A stretch of 64,000 nucleotides of DNA from Micromonospora sp. C28SCA-DRY-2. Its GTDB lineage: Bacteria; Actinomycetota; Actinomycetes; Mycobacteriales; Micromonosporaceae. The notes under the pieces are model-generated. The model was not told the DNA's origin. It did no database searches and saw only the letters and a program-made list of their open reading frames with translations. Within the stretch, counting starts at the first letter, position 1, and every line of letters starts with the position of its first letter. Made by a program: the position numbers and the translations under genes. This document shows positions 1 through 8,493 of this stretch, piece by piece. The stretch is taken from positions 1 to 64,000 of the forward strand of contig NZ_JAUMKD010000006.1 in NCBI RefSeq assembly GCF_030519475.1, read 5' to 3'.

Positions 1-1230
1 GCCGGTGGCGTCGAGCAGGGCCCAGTCGACGACGTCGGCGGCCTCCACCACCACGGGGGCGCCGATCCGGACGGTCGGGTCGGTGTGCGCGTCGCTGGCG
101 CTGGCGCCGACGATCCGCTCCGGTGACTCCCACGAGGTCACCCCGGCCCAGACGAACTCCGGGCCGTCCTCGCCGGGCAGGCCGTACTTGACCACGAGCT
201 GGGTCTCCGGCGGCAGTTGGCCGGTGACGAACCGGGCCCGGATGTCGCCCAGCCCGGCGCGGGCGGTGGCGACGGCGCGGCTCATCGCGTCGCCCGACCG
301 GGCGTAGCGCACGTCCGGCTGGATGCCGGAGAAGAGGGTGGCGCAGGCGGCGGCGAAGTAGCGCCCGGCCGGCCCCGGGTGCCCGGCGGGCGGGTGCAGG
401 CTGAGGAACGAGTCGGCCTCCGGGTCCGTGGCCGGGTCCAGCTCCAGCCGGAGCAGCACCGGCGCGGTCGCCCCGTGCTGCTCCGGATTGCCGTACGCCA
501 CCGCGATGTCGTGCCCGGTCACCGTGGCCAGCACCGGCAGCTGCACGAACGCGGGCACCTCCTCGCCGGCCAGCCCGTCGGTCCAGTCCCGCAGCAACCG
601 CCGCGCGGCGCCGGTCATCACCGCGCCCCAGGCCCGGGTGAGGTGGTCCGGCACCCCCTGGGTCTGCAACTCCAGCAGCCCGAACCGGCGCAGCCCCTTG
701 GTGGTGAACCAGAGCCCCTCGGCGTCCGAGGAGTACGGCACCAGCACCCAGTCGACCAGCCGGATCCGGCCCTGCTCGTCGGGGAGCGAGCGCAGCGCGG
801 TCGCCGGGTCGAGGAACTGCAACCCGAAGACGTCCACCACGTCGCCGTGCACCGACTCGGCGACCGCGGCGGCCACCGCCCGCGCCGCCCACTCGTGCGC
901 CGGCGGCCAGCCGGGCCGGTACTCGGCCTGCACCACCACCAGGTGGCTGGCCGCGGCCAACCGGTCCAGCTGCGCCTCGCTGGCGCCGAACGCGGTCAGC
1001 AGATCCGGCGGCAGCTCGGGGAACTCGCCCACCGACCGGGTGTCCACACTCATCAACGGGCTGTCCAGCATCTGCCGGGCCAGGCCGAACACCGGGTCGG
1101 CCAGCCGGCCCCGCAGCGCCTCCACCGCGGTCTTCGGACCGACCCTCGGCAACCCGGCCATCGGCACCAGGTAGGTGGCGCTCAGCGACTCCGGCACCGG
1201 TACGGGCAGGAAGTCGTCCGTGATCAGCAT
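1..1230 (-). CDS. DUF2314-type protein, 3' end off the window
   Basis: 410 codons are visible and the frame is still open at base 1, so the C-terminus is missing. The ATG has a good GGGGGAA ribosome site. The N-terminal ~300 residues match nothing I recognise. The last ~90 residues (ARFVTGQLPP, then VWAGVTSW, then VVDWALLD) follow the pattern of the DUF2314 domain, which is short, acidic and ends in an I/V-x-DW motif. DUF2314 proteins have no firm biochemical role. There is no signal peptide or membrane segment, so it is probably cytosolic. It is transcribed on the same strand as the cob genes but 67 bases beyond cobS, so it could belong to the same transcript. The domain call is by eye only. 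Confidence 0.6.
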   Translation of the reverse strand, partial: MLITDDFLPVPVPESLSATYLVPMAGLPRVGPKTAVEALRGRLADPVFGLARQMLDSPLMSVDTRSVGEFPELPPDLLTAFGASEAQLDRLAAASHLVVVQAEYRPGWPPAHEWAARAVAAAVAESVHGDVVDVFGLQFLDPATALRSLPDEQGRIRLVDWVLVPYSSDAEGLWFTTKGLRRFGLLELQTQGVPDHLTRAWGAVMTGAARRLLRDWTDGLAGEEVPAFVQLPVLATVTGHDIAVAYGNPEQHGATAPVLLRLELDPATDPEADSFLSLHPPAGHPGPAGRYFAAACATLFSGIQPDVRYARSGDAMSRAVATARAGLGDIRARFVTGQLPPETQLVVKYGLPGEDGPEFVWAGVTSWESPERIVGASASDAHTDPTVRIGAPVVVEAADVVDWALLDATG

Positions 1231-1297
1231 GTCGTTCCCCCGGTTGGCCGCACCCGCGCTGTCGTGGGAGAACGCTACCCGCCGTGGCGCGCCGGAC

Positions 1298-2071
1298 TCA
1301 GCCGGACAGCACGAGTCCCAGGTAGACCAGCGTGGTGACCAGCTCCACGGTCGCGCCGAGCACGTCGCCGGTGATCCCGCCGAGCCGGCGTACCACGTGC
1401 CGCAGCAGCGCCACCGCCATGGCGAGCGCGGCGACGACGGCGAGCGGCCCCTGCCACGGGTGGTCCGGCACCGCGGCGACCGCCACCAGTGCGACGGCGG
1501 CCGTCCCGGCGACCAGCGCGACCGGCCCGACGGTGCCGGCGACCAGCGCGCCCAGCCCGTCCGGCCGGGCCGCCGGCACGCCCCGCCGGCAGGCCACGGT
1601 GACCCCGAGCCGGCCCGCGGCGGTCGCCGCCACCACCGCGGCCAGCGCCGCCGGCCAGGACCGCCCGGCCAGCTCCGCGAGCGTCGCGGCCTGCACCAGC
1701 AGGACGACCACCAGCGCGGCCACCCCGAACGGACCCACGTCCGGCTTCTTCATGATCTCCAGCGCGGCCGCCCCCCGCCGGTACGACCCCAGCGCGTCCA
1801 CGGTGTCGGCCAGCCCGTCCAGGTGCAGGCCCCGGGTGAGCAGCGCGCCCGCGCCCACGGTCACCCCGGCGGCGACCAGCGGCGGCGCGACCGCGACCAG
1901 GAGCAGCAGCAGCCCGGCGAGGAGCGCGCCGAGCAGCGCCCCCACCGCCGGGGCCAGCGCCATCGCGGTGCCCGCCACCGACCGGTCGATCCGGCCGGCG
2001 CGCACCGGCAGCGTGCTGAAGGTGGTCAGCGCCAGCCGCGCTCCGTCGGCGAGCCGCCGGTCAGCCGGCAC
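1298..2071 (-). CDS. cobS: adenosylcobinamide-GDP ribazoletransferase CobS
   Basis: CobS is the integral membrane enzyme that joins adenosylcobinamide-GDP to alpha-ribazole in the last step of cobalamin assembly. The 257-residue product has the family opening (LTTFSTLPV) and the conserved acidic stretch LTRGLHLDGLADTVDALGS around residues 65-85, followed by EIMKKPDVGPFG. Several Ala/Val/Leu-rich membrane segments follow. Length fits the family. The GTG start was chosen because it overlaps the end of the upstream cobU-cobT gene by 11 bases, which implies translational coupling; the frame is open further upstream but that part is antisense-like, Arg/Pro-rich sequence. Together with the fused gene it covers three consecutive steps of nucleotide-loop assembly. 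Confidence 0.9.
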   Translation of the reverse strand: MPADRRLADGARLALTTFSTLPVRAGRIDRSVAGTAMALAPAVGALLGALLAGLLLLLVAVAPPLVAAGVTVGAGALLTRGLHLDGLADTVDALGSYRRGAAALEIMKKPDVGPFGVAALVVVLLVQAATLAELAGRSWPAALAAVVAATAAGRLGVTVACRRGVPAARPDGLGALVAGTVGPVALVAGTAAVALVAVAAVPDHPWQGPLAVVAALAMAVALLRHVVRRLGGITGDVLGATVELVTTLVYLGLVLSG

Positions 2072-3947
2072 GCCGGCCGGACGGGTCCACCGGCTGGCCG
2101 TCCGGTTCGGTGGTGGTCGGGCCCGGCCCGGCCGGCTCCGGCTCGACGAACTCGCGCTGGTCGTCCTCCTCCTCGACCGGCTCCGGCTCCTCGGGGCCGC
2201 CGCCGGCGAGCGAGGGGCGGGTGGGCAGCGCGGCGGCCAGCGCCAGCACCGAGCGCAGCAGCGGGAGCGCGGCCAGCGCGTTCGCCCCCTCACCCAGGTC
2301 GAGCCGCACGTCCAGCAGCGGGGTCAGGCCCAGCACGTCGGCGGCGAGCCGGGCGGCCGGGTCGCCGCCGTGGTCGGCCAGCAGGCACCAGTGCCGCGCC
2401 TGCCCGGCCAGGTCGCGGCTCACCATGCCGGCGGCCAGCCCGACCGGGCCGTCGAGCATCACCGGGATCCGGCGGGCCGTCGCGCCGAGCAGCACGCCGG
2501 TGGCGATCGCGATGTCCCCGCCGCCCAGTTCGGCCAGCACGTCCTTGGCACCCCGCGGCGAGCGGCGGGTGCGGTGCAGCGCGTCGCGGACCGCCGCGCA
2601 CCGCTTCATCCAGGCCGCGTCGTCGATCTCACCCGCGTCGGTCAGCACCCGGCCGAGCACCGCTGGCGGTTCCGCGCCGGCGGTCGCGGCGAGCACCGCC
2701 GCCGCCGCGGCCTCGGTGCCGGCGCCGCAGGCCGCCAGCACCAGCAGCCGTACGCCCGCGTCGGCGGCCTGCTCGGCGAGGCGCCAGCCCTCGCGCAGGG
2801 CCGCCTCGACCTGTTCGCCGCTGAGCGCCGGCTCGACCTCCATCGGCGCCGCCGCCGGCGCCGCCACCACCTGCAGGCTCGCGCCGCACTCGGCCGCCAG
2901 CCGGGCCAGCGGGCCCTCGCCGGCGCGCGCCTGCCGGGCCCGCCGGGCGGACTCCCCGGCCACCGTGCCGGCGGCCGCCCCGCCGGCGTGGTCGCCGTGC
3001 AGCAGCAGCACCCGCACCGAGCCCCACGGGGCCGGGGTCGGGGTGCCCTGGGTGGCGGCGGCGAACCCGACCACCCGCTCCAGCACGCCGAGCCCGGCGC
3101 CGGGCACGTCCAGCGTGGCCAGCCGCTCGATCGCCTGCGGGCCGGCGTACTCGTCGGGCATGGGCAGCTCCATGCCGGGCTGGATGACCAGGCCGGTGGC
3201 CACCATCGGCAGCGCCATGGTGGGCGCCGCCCACGCCGTGGCCGGCTCGGCGGGCGGGGCGGCCGGTGGCGGCGGCGTCGGGGTCAGCACCTCCGGCAGC
3301 GCGGCCGGCTCGGGCGCGACGACGGCGCCGTTGACCGCCGGGGCGGCCGGCGCCGGGGCGGGGCCGCCTTGGGCCGGTACGGTCGCCGCCCGCGCGGCCT
3401 GCGCCGGTTTGAGCCAGGCCGGCTGGCCGGCGACCACCAGCACGACCGCGTCACAGGCGTCGGCGACCGCCCGGTTGGCCGCGCCGAGCGCGTCGGTGAA
3501 CGCCCGGCCGAGCGGGGTGGTCGGCACCAGCGAGAGCCCGACCTCGGGGCTGACCAGCACCAGCCGCGCCGCGCAGGAGCGCACCGCGGCGGCCAGTTCG
3601 GCGATGGTGGCGGTGTCGTCGGCCGGCTGGTGGGCCGGGTCCAGCAGCACGGTCACCCAGCCGCCGAGGTCGTCGACGAGCAGCGTCTCGTTCGGCTCGG
3701 CGGCGGCGATCACGTCGGCCAGCCGGCGCGGGTCGGCCGCGGTCTCCTCGGTGCTCCAGGTCTCCGGGCGGCGGGCGCGGTGCGCCGCCAGCCGGGCGGC
3801 CCACTCGGCGTCGTCCGCGGCGGCGTCCGCGGCGGTGGCCAGGTAGCGGACCGTGGGCGCGTCGGCGACCAGGGACTCGGCGAACTCCGACTTGCCGGAC
3901 CGGATGCCCCCGAGCACCAGGACCGTGTTCCACCCGTCAACGGACAT
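2061..3947 (-). CDS. cobU/cobT: CobU-CobT fusion: cobinamide kinase/guanylyltransferase plus phosphoribosyltransferase-like domain
   Basis: The 628-residue protein fuses two cobalamin enzymes. Residues ~8-175 are CobU: Walker A GGIRSGKS, then RLAAHRARRPETW, which carries only the second of the two adjacent His found in enteric CobU, then LLVDDLGGWVT. A Pro/Ala-rich linker of ~90 residues follows. Residues ~280-560 resemble CobT (nicotinate-nucleotide:dimethylbenzimidazole phosphoribosyltransferase): a degenerate HGDHAGG, GGGDIAIATG, and LGEGANALAALPLL containing the Glu expected for catalysis. The tail is acidic and Pro-rich. CobU activates adenosylcobinamide; CobT makes alpha-ribazole phosphate. 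The ATG sits 6 bases after a TAAGGT -10 box, so the mRNA is probably leaderless. Whether the CobT half is active is not certain from sequence. Confidence 0.85.
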   Translation of the reverse strand: MSVDGWNTVLVLGGIRSGKSEFAESLVADAPTVRYLATAADAAADDAEWAARLAAHRARRPETWSTEETAADPRRLADVIAAAEPNETLLVDDLGGWVTVLLDPAHQPADDTATIAELAAAVRSCAARLVLVSPEVGLSLVPTTPLGRAFTDALGAANRAVADACDAVVLVVAGQPAWLKPAQAARAATVPAQGGPAPAPAAPAVNGAVVAPEPAALPEVLTPTPPPPAAPPAEPATAWAAPTMALPMVATGLVIQPGMELPMPDEYAGPQAIERLATLDVPGAGLGVLERVVGFAAATQGTPTPAPWGSVRVLLLHGDHAGGAAAGTVAGESARRARQARAGEGPLARLAAECGASLQVVAAPAAAPMEVEPALSGEQVEAALREGWRLAEQAADAGVRLLVLAACGAGTEAAAAAVLAATAGAEPPAVLGRVLTDAGEIDDAAWMKRCAAVRDALHRTRRSPRGAKDVLAELGGGDIAIATGVLLGATARRIPVMLDGPVGLAAGMVSRDLAGQARHWCLLADHGGDPAARLAADVLGLTPLLDVRLDLGEGANALAALPLLRSVLALAAALPTRPSLAGGGPEEPEPVEEEDDQREFVEPEPAGPGPTTTEPDGQPVDPSGRRAG

Positions 3948-3953
3948 GCCCGT

Positions 3954-3959
3954 ACCTTA
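3954..3959 (-). promoter_or_regulatory. -10 box for leaderless cobU-cobT transcript
   Basis: TAAGGT on the minus strand ends 6 bases before the ATG at 3947. That spacing places transcription start at or next to the start codon. No ribosome site lies between. Confidence 0.55.
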
Positions 3960-4053
3960 AGGCCGCCCGGCGCCCGCCCGCCGGCCGGCCCGCGTGCCGG
4001 CCGCCCGCTCCCGGCGGGCCGTTCCACCCGGCCGGGCCGCGGCCGGCCGGCGG

Positions 4054-6120
4054 TCAGCCGCAGTGCTCGAAGCTGCTGCCGTAGCTGGCGCCGCCGGTGG
4101 ACCCGCCCCACTTCACGCACACCCCGGCCGCCTTGGCCTTCACCGGCCCGGCGTAGTACGCGAACGAGCCGCTGTCGGTGCTACGGGCGCGGCCCCGCAC
4201 CTCCAGGTAGGCCGAGGCCGCGGTCTTCGTGCCGACCGCGGTGTCCTTCATGGTGACCACGCAGTTGTAGCCGGTGCCGGCGTGGTAGAGCAGGTACACC
4301 CGCCCCTTGCGCACGCCCGAGACGGTCAGCGACGCCGAGTCGATCACCTGGTAGCCGCTGCCGCACGCCTGGACCGGCGTGTACGGGTTCGGCTTCTCCG
4401 GCTTGCTGGTGCTCGGCGTGGGGCCCGGCTGGGCGGTCGTACCGCCGGTCGGCGCCGGCCCGCCCGACGGCGGCGGGGTGGACCGCCCGGGTGCGCTGGA
4501 CGGTGGCGGGATGGCGGACGCGCTGCCGTCCGGCGTCGGCTCGGTACCCAGCCGGCCGCTGCCGTCGGTGGGGGCGGGGGCGGGCTCGCCGGTGACCGGG
4601 CCGGCCGAACCGCCGGTGAGCGCGTCCGGCCGGTCCCCGTCGCCGGGATCCCCGGCGAAGAGCGTCGTCGCCGCCACCACGCCGACCAGGAGCAGCAGCA
4701 CGGTGGCCGCCGCGCCGACCAGCGCGATCCGGCGCCGGCCCGGCCGCGACTCGACCGGGTCCTCCCGGGTGGGCGGAAGCCCCCAGGCGTCGGTCCCCGG
4801 CTGGTGCGGCAGGGGGGTCGGTCGGCCGGCCGCGGCCCGGCCGGGTGTGAAGCCGGACGGCGGGCCGCTGGGCGGCGACACCGGGACGGGGTGGGACCCG
4901 GACGGCGAGACCGGGGCGGCGGCCGGTCCGGAGGGCGAGACCGGCGCCGCGGCCGGTCCGAACGGCCACACCGGCGCGGTGGTCGGTCCGGCGGGCGGCG
5001 GTGGCACCGGCCCGGGCGGCGAGATCGGCGCGGCGGCGCCACCCGTCGGCGAGCCCGGTGGCCCGGCGGGCGGCAGTTGCCCCGGCGGCGCGGGTGCCAC
5101 CGCTGGCTCGCCGGTGCCGGACGTACCCCCGAACGAGCCGGAGCGGTCCACGGCCGGCGGTGGCGTCGGTGCGGCGGCGCCCGGGGCGATCGGCCCGGCG
5201 CCGGAGACCGGCTCCAGCGGCGGGGTGACGGCGGGCGAGGGGCCGGCCACCGCCCACGGCGGGCGGGCCGAGACCGGGATCGACGCCAGCGTGGCGTCCC
5301 GGGTCTCGGCGGCGGCCTCGGCGAGCGCCGCCGCGCTCGGGTACCGGTCGGCCGGGCGCTTCGCCATCGCCCGCTCGACCAGCGCGACCACCGCCGGCGG
5401 GGTGCCCGGCGGCAGCGGCGCGGGCTCGTCCTGCTGGTGCCGCAGGGCCACCTGCAACGGGTTCTCGCCCTCGAACGGCGGACGCCCGGCGAGGCAGAAG
5501 TACGCCACCGCGCCGAGCGCGTAGACGTCGGTCACCGGCGAGACCGGCTGGCCGGTGGCCTGCTCCGGCGACATGTACGTGGCGGTGCCGAGCATCGTGT
5601 GGGCGGCGGTGATCCCGGCCGTGCTGCCCGAGCGGGCGATGCCGAAGTCGACCAGCACCACCCGGCCGTCGGGCTTCACCAGCAGGTTGCCCGGCTTCAC
5701 GTCCCGGTGCACGATGCCGGCCAGGTGCGCGGCGTGCAGCGCCTCGGCGGCCTGCGCCACCACCGACATGGTGGAGGCGGCGTCGAGCCGGCCGGCCCGC
5801 CGGATCCAGCCGCCCAGGGGCTCCCCGGCGACGTACTCCATCACCAGGTAGTCGACCTCGCTGCCGTCGGCGAGGGTCGCGCGCCCGACGTCGTGCACCG
5901 CCACCACGCCGGGGTGCCGCAGCGCCGCCAGCATCCGCGCCTCGGCCCGGAACCGGGTGGTGAACTCGGGGTCCGCGGTCAGCGCCGGCAGCAGCACCTT
6001 CACCGCCACCTCGCGTTCGAGGAGGAGATCCGTGCACCGCCAGACCGCTCCCATGCCGCCGGTGGCCACCCGTTCGCCCAGCCGGTACCGCTCGCTGAGC
6101 ACCACGCCTTGAGTCAGCAC
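4054..6120 (-). CDS. transmembrane Ser/Thr protein kinase with SapA-like extracellular domain
   Basis: This 688-residue protein is a PASTA-less member of the actinobacterial Hanks-type kinases. Residues ~12-265 are the kinase: glycine loop ATGGMGAVW, AVK lysine at 41, HRDVKPGN with catalytic Asp140, DFGIARSG, and GTATYMSPEQ. A ~190-residue Pro/Gly-rich juxtamembrane stretch follows, then one membrane helix near residues 457-482. A short Pro/Thr linker leads to a ~105-residue C-terminal domain outside the membrane (YQVIDSASL, YNCVVTMKD, SFAYYAGPVKAKA, ending in EHCG) with four Cys. That domain resembles, from memory, spore-associated protein A (SapA) of Streptomyces. The GTG start follows TACCGT by 6 bases (leaderless). 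Substrate and ligand are unknown; the extracellular domain is presumably the sensor. Confidence 0.88.
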   Translation of the reverse strand: MLTQGVVLSERYRLGERVATGGMGAVWRCTDLLLEREVAVKVLLPALTADPEFTTRFRAEARMLAALRHPGVVAVHDVGRATLADGSEVDYLVMEYVAGEPLGGWIRRAGRLDAASTMSVVAQAAEALHAAHLAGIVHRDVKPGNLLVKPDGRVVLVDFGIARSGSTAGITAAHTMLGTATYMSPEQATGQPVSPVTDVYALGAVAYFCLAGRPPFEGENPLQVALRHQQDEPAPLPPGTPPAVVALVERAMAKRPADRYPSAAALAEAAAETRDATLASIPVSARPPWAVAGPSPAVTPPLEPVSGAGPIAPGAAAPTPPPAVDRSGSFGGTSGTGEPAVAPAPPGQLPPAGPPGSPTGGAAAPISPPGPVPPPPAGPTTAPVWPFGPAAAPVSPSGPAAAPVSPSGSHPVPVSPPSGPPSGFTPGRAAAGRPTPLPHQPGTDAWGLPPTREDPVESRPGRRRIALVGAAATVLLLLVGVVAATTLFAGDPGDGDRPDALTGGSAGPVTGEPAPAPTDGSGRLGTEPTPDGSASAIPPPSSAPGRSTPPPSGGPAPTGGTTAQPGPTPSTSKPEKPNPYTPVQACGSGYQVIDSASLTVSGVRKGRVYLLYHAGTGYNCVVTMKDTAVGTKTAASAYLEVRGRARSTDSGSFAYYAGPVKAKAAGVCVKWGGSTGGASYGSSFEHCG

Positions 6121-6126
6121 CGGGCC

Positions 6127-6132
6127 ACGGTA
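6127..6132 (-). promoter_or_regulatory. -10 box for leaderless kinase transcript
   Basis: TACCGT on the minus strand, 6 bases before the GTG start at 6120, with no Shine-Dalgarno sequence in the gap. This supports the chosen kinase start. Confidence 0.5.
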
Positions 6133-6265
6133 CCGGCCGGCTCCGTCGGCCTGGATCAAGCCCCGCCCCCGGTCCACGGGACGAGCGAGCGACCGGCGTC
6201 GGCCCGGCCGACTACGCTGGCGAGGGTTCGTCCCACGGGACATCAGCGGCGAGGGGAGACGCGGC

Positions 6266-6466
6266 ATGGCGTGGAGCTGGCGGTACGAGGGCACGAACGG
6301 CGAGTCGGTCGAGGGGCCGGCGGAGTCGTTCGGCAGCCAGGCGGATGCCGAATCCTGGATCGGCCAGACCTGGCGCGAGCTCGCGGCGTCCGGCGTCACC
6401 TCGGTCGCGCTCGTCGAGGACGACCGGGTGGAGTACCGGATGAGCCTGCTGCCCGCGGCGGAGTGA
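6266..6466 (+). CDS. small conserved acidic protein
   Basis: A 66-residue soluble protein with an N-terminal SWRYEG and a C-terminal VEYRMSL. It is preceded by a strong GAGGGGAGA ribosome site and a TACGCT -10 candidate at 6213-6218. It overlaps the next gene by one base (TGATG), so the two are translationally coupled. It has no membrane segment. I recognise it only as a short conserved actinobacterial type of unknown function. Coupling to an intramembrane protease is the best clue to its role. The strong ribosome site and the stop/start overlap argue that it is real rather than a chance frame. Confidence 0.75.
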   Translation: MAWSWRYEGTNGESVEGPAESFGSQADAESWIGQTWRELAASGVTSVALVEDDRVEYRMSLLPAAE

Positions 6467-7257
6467 TGGGTTCCGACCGCCCGGGGTCGCTGGTGCTCGG
6501 CATGCCCCGGGCGGCGTTCCGGCCCAGCCCGGTCTTCCTCGCCCTGGTGGCGCTCTTCGTCACCAGCGGCGTGCTGACCTGGCAGCGGTTCGGCAACGTC
6601 CGGTTCGACGTCTTCCTCTTCGTCGTCTCCGGCTGGCTGGTCTCGCTCTGCCTGCACGAGTACGCGCACGCGGTGGTGGCCTACCGGGCCGGCGACCGGG
6701 GCGTGGCGCACCGCGGCTACCTGACGTTGAACCCGCTGAAGTACAGCCACCCGCTGCTGTCCATCGCGCTGCCGGTGCTGGTGGTGCTGCTCGGCGGGAT
6801 CGGGCTGCCCGGCGGGGCCGTCTGGGTCGACCGGCACGAGATCCCCGGGCGGCTGCGGCACACCCTGGTCAGCCTCGCCGGCCCGGCCACCAACGTGCTG
6901 TTCACCCTGGTGCTGGTGGCGGTGCTGCGGCTGGGCGCGGGCGCCGGCGGGCCGGTGGAGTTCTGGGCCGCCGTGGCGCTGCTCGCCTTCCTCCAGCTCA
7001 CCGCGAGCGTGCTCAACCTGCTGCCGGTGCCGGGCCTGGACGGCGGCAACATGATCCAGCCCTGGCTGAACCCGCAGTGGCGCCGGATGTACGACCTGTT
7101 CGCCCCGTACGGCTTCATCCTGCTGTTCGCGCTGCTGTGGAACCCGCGGATCAGCGGCTGGTTCTTCGACCTGGTCTTCGCCGTCGGCGACCTGCTCGGC
7201 CTGCCGCCCTGGCTCTACGCCACCGGGCTGGACCTGGTCCGCTTCTGGCAGGGCTGA
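6466..7257 (+). CDS. M50-family (site-2 protease-like) membrane metalloprotease
   Basis: A 263-residue polytopic membrane protein. The zinc-binding HEYAHA (HExxH) lies in the second hydrophobic segment around residue 65, and LLPVPGLDGG near residue 190 supplies the third ligand (the LDG motif) of M50 proteases. Between them is the typical NPLKYSHP segment. It lacks a PDZ domain, so it belongs to the short rhomboid-like S2P type rather than the RseP/Rip1 type. It would cleave membrane-embedded substrates at the cytoplasmic membrane; the target cannot be deduced. The ATG overlaps the stop of the 66-residue gene. A hairpin terminator follows after the repeats at 7305. Confidence 0.88.
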   Translation: MGSDRPGSLVLGMPRAAFRPSPVFLALVALFVTSGVLTWQRFGNVRFDVFLFVVSGWLVSLCLHEYAHAVVAYRAGDRGVAHRGYLTLNPLKYSHPLLSIALPVLVVLLGGIGLPGGAVWVDRHEIPGRLRHTLVSLAGPATNVLFTLVLVAVLRLGAGAGGPVEFWAAVALLAFLQLTASVLNLLPVPGLDGGNMIQPWLNPQWRRMYDLFAPYGFILLFALLWNPRISGWFFDLVFAVGDLLGLPPWLYATGLDLVRFWQG

Positions 7258-7304
7258 CCGCGGCCCCGGGCCCCGACGGCCCGGTCGGCGGCGGCTCGGT
7301 CGGC

Positions 7305-7349
7305 CCGTGCGACGGCGGTCCGTGCGACGGCGGCCCGTGCGACGGCGGT
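7305..7349 (+). repeat. three tandem 15-bp repeats
   Basis: The unit CCGTGCGACGGCGGT occurs three times head to tail between the M50 stop codon and the terminator; the middle copy differs by one base at its end. The tract is non-coding. Confidence 0.8.
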
Positions 7350-7350
7350 C

Positions 7351-7390
7351 CGGCCCGGCCGGCACCCGCTGACGGGAGCCGGCCGGGCCG
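7351..7390. terminator. bidirectional hairpin terminator
   Basis: Perfect 13-bp stem (7351-7363 with 7378-7390) around a 14-base loop, placed exactly between the ends of two convergent genes, the M50 protease and the aldo/keto reductase. Confidence 0.8.
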
Positions 7391-7397
7391 GAACGTG

Positions 7398-8396
7398 TCA
7401 CGGCCGCTGCGCCGGGCTCTCGGTCCGGGCCGGGTCGCGCTCGACGATCGGGTCGATGATCTCGTCGATGGCCTTGAGCAGGTCGGCGTCGAGCTTCACG
7501 CCGGCCGCCTTGACGTTGTCGTGTACCTGCTCGGGGCGGGACGCGCCGACGATCGCCGAGGAGACGTTCGGGTTCTGCAGCACCCAGGCGATGGCGAGCT
7601 GGGCCATGCTCAGCCCGGCCTGCTCGGCCAGCGGCTTGAGCCGCTGCACCCGGGTGAGCACGTCGTCGGTCAGGAACTTGGCGATGAAGCCCGCGCCGGA
7701 CTTCTCGTCGGTGGCCCGGGAGCCGGCCGGCGGCGGCTGGCCCGGCAGGTACTTGCCGGAGAGCACGCCCTGCGCGATCGGCGACCAGACGATCTGCCCG
7801 ACGCCCAGCTCCTCGCTGGTGGGCACGACCTCGGACTCGATGACCCGCCAGAGCATCGAGTACTGCGGCTGGTTGGAGACCAGCGGGATGCGCAGTTCCC
7901 GGGCGAGCCGGTGGGCCTCGCGGATCTGCGACGCCTTCCACTCGGAGACGCCGATGTAGAGCGCCTTGCCGGAGTGCACGACGTCGGCGAACGCCTCCAT
8001 CGTCTCCTCCAGCGGCGTGCTGTAGTCGTACCGGTGGGCCTGGTAGAGGTCCACGTAGTCGGTGCGCAGCCGGCGCAGCGAGCCGTTGATCGACTCCATG
8101 ATGTGCTTGCGGGACAGGCCGCGGTCGTTGCGGCCGGGCCCGGTGGGCCAGTACACCTTGGTGAAGATCTCCAGGCCCTCGCGCCGCTCGTTCTCCAGCG
8201 CCCGGCCGAGCACGTCCTCGGCCCGGGTGCCGGCGTAGACGTCGGCGGTGTCGAAGGTGGTGATGCCGGCGTCCAGGGCGGCGCGGACGCAGGCGAACGC
8301 CGCGTCCTCCTCGACCTGCGAGCCGTGGGTGATCCAGTTGCCGTACGAGATCTCGCTGACCATCAGGCCGGAACGGCCCAGGTGTCGGAATTCCAT
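7398..8396 (-). CDS. aldo/keto reductase
   Basis: This 332-residue NADPH-dependent oxidoreductase belongs to the YghZ/Kv-beta-like branch of the aldo/keto reductases. It opens with MEFRHLGRSGLMVSEI. The catalytic tetrad is visible: Asp and Tyr in DTADVYAGT (near residues 48-54), Lys in FTKVYW (near 80), and His in QAHRYD (near 120). SNQPQYS and the C-terminal cofactor loop IVGASRPEQVHDN are conserved. The physiological carbonyl substrate cannot be told. Length is normal. A TAGGGT box 7 bases before the ATG suggests a monocistronic leaderless transcript, closed by the hairpin at 7351-7390. Confidence 0.92.
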   Translation of the reverse strand: MEFRHLGRSGLMVSEISYGNWITHGSQVEEDAAFACVRAALDAGITTFDTADVYAGTRAEDVLGRALENERREGLEIFTKVYWPTGPGRNDRGLSRKHIMESINGSLRRLRTDYVDLYQAHRYDYSTPLEETMEAFADVVHSGKALYIGVSEWKASQIREAHRLARELRIPLVSNQPQYSMLWRVIESEVVPTSEELGVGQIVWSPIAQGVLSGKYLPGQPPPAGSRATDEKSGAGFIAKFLTDDVLTRVQRLKPLAEQAGLSMAQLAIAWVLQNPNVSSAIVGASRPEQVHDNVKAAGVKLDADLLKAIDEIIDPIVERDPARTESPAQRP

Positions 8397-8403
8397 GTCT
8401 CCG

Positions 8404-8409
8404 ACCCTA
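8404..8409 (-). promoter_or_regulatory. -10 box for aldo/keto reductase
   Basis: TAGGGT on the minus strand with a 7-base gap to the ATG at 8396. A GGAG lies in the gap but too close to the start to act as a good ribosome site. Confidence 0.5.
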
Positions 8410-8493
8410 GTCCCGGCCGGCGGCCGGCCGGCGAGCGGCTGACCGGCCGACCTCAGTTCGGGCGGCGGTGGCGTCCACCGCCGGGTCGCCGGG

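Noticed and set aside
3948..4053. Possible cobalamin riboswitch before the cob genes
   Set aside because: The cob genes read leftward from 3947 and seem leaderless. The region to the right is the end of the kinase gene and a 106-base gap, with no B12-box-like sequence or space for the aptamer.
6121..7941. Open frame extending the kinase upstream by ~600 residues
   Set aside because: It lies antisense to the M50 protease and the small protein. The kinase glycine loop begins only ~20 residues after GTG 6120, which also has a suitable promoter.
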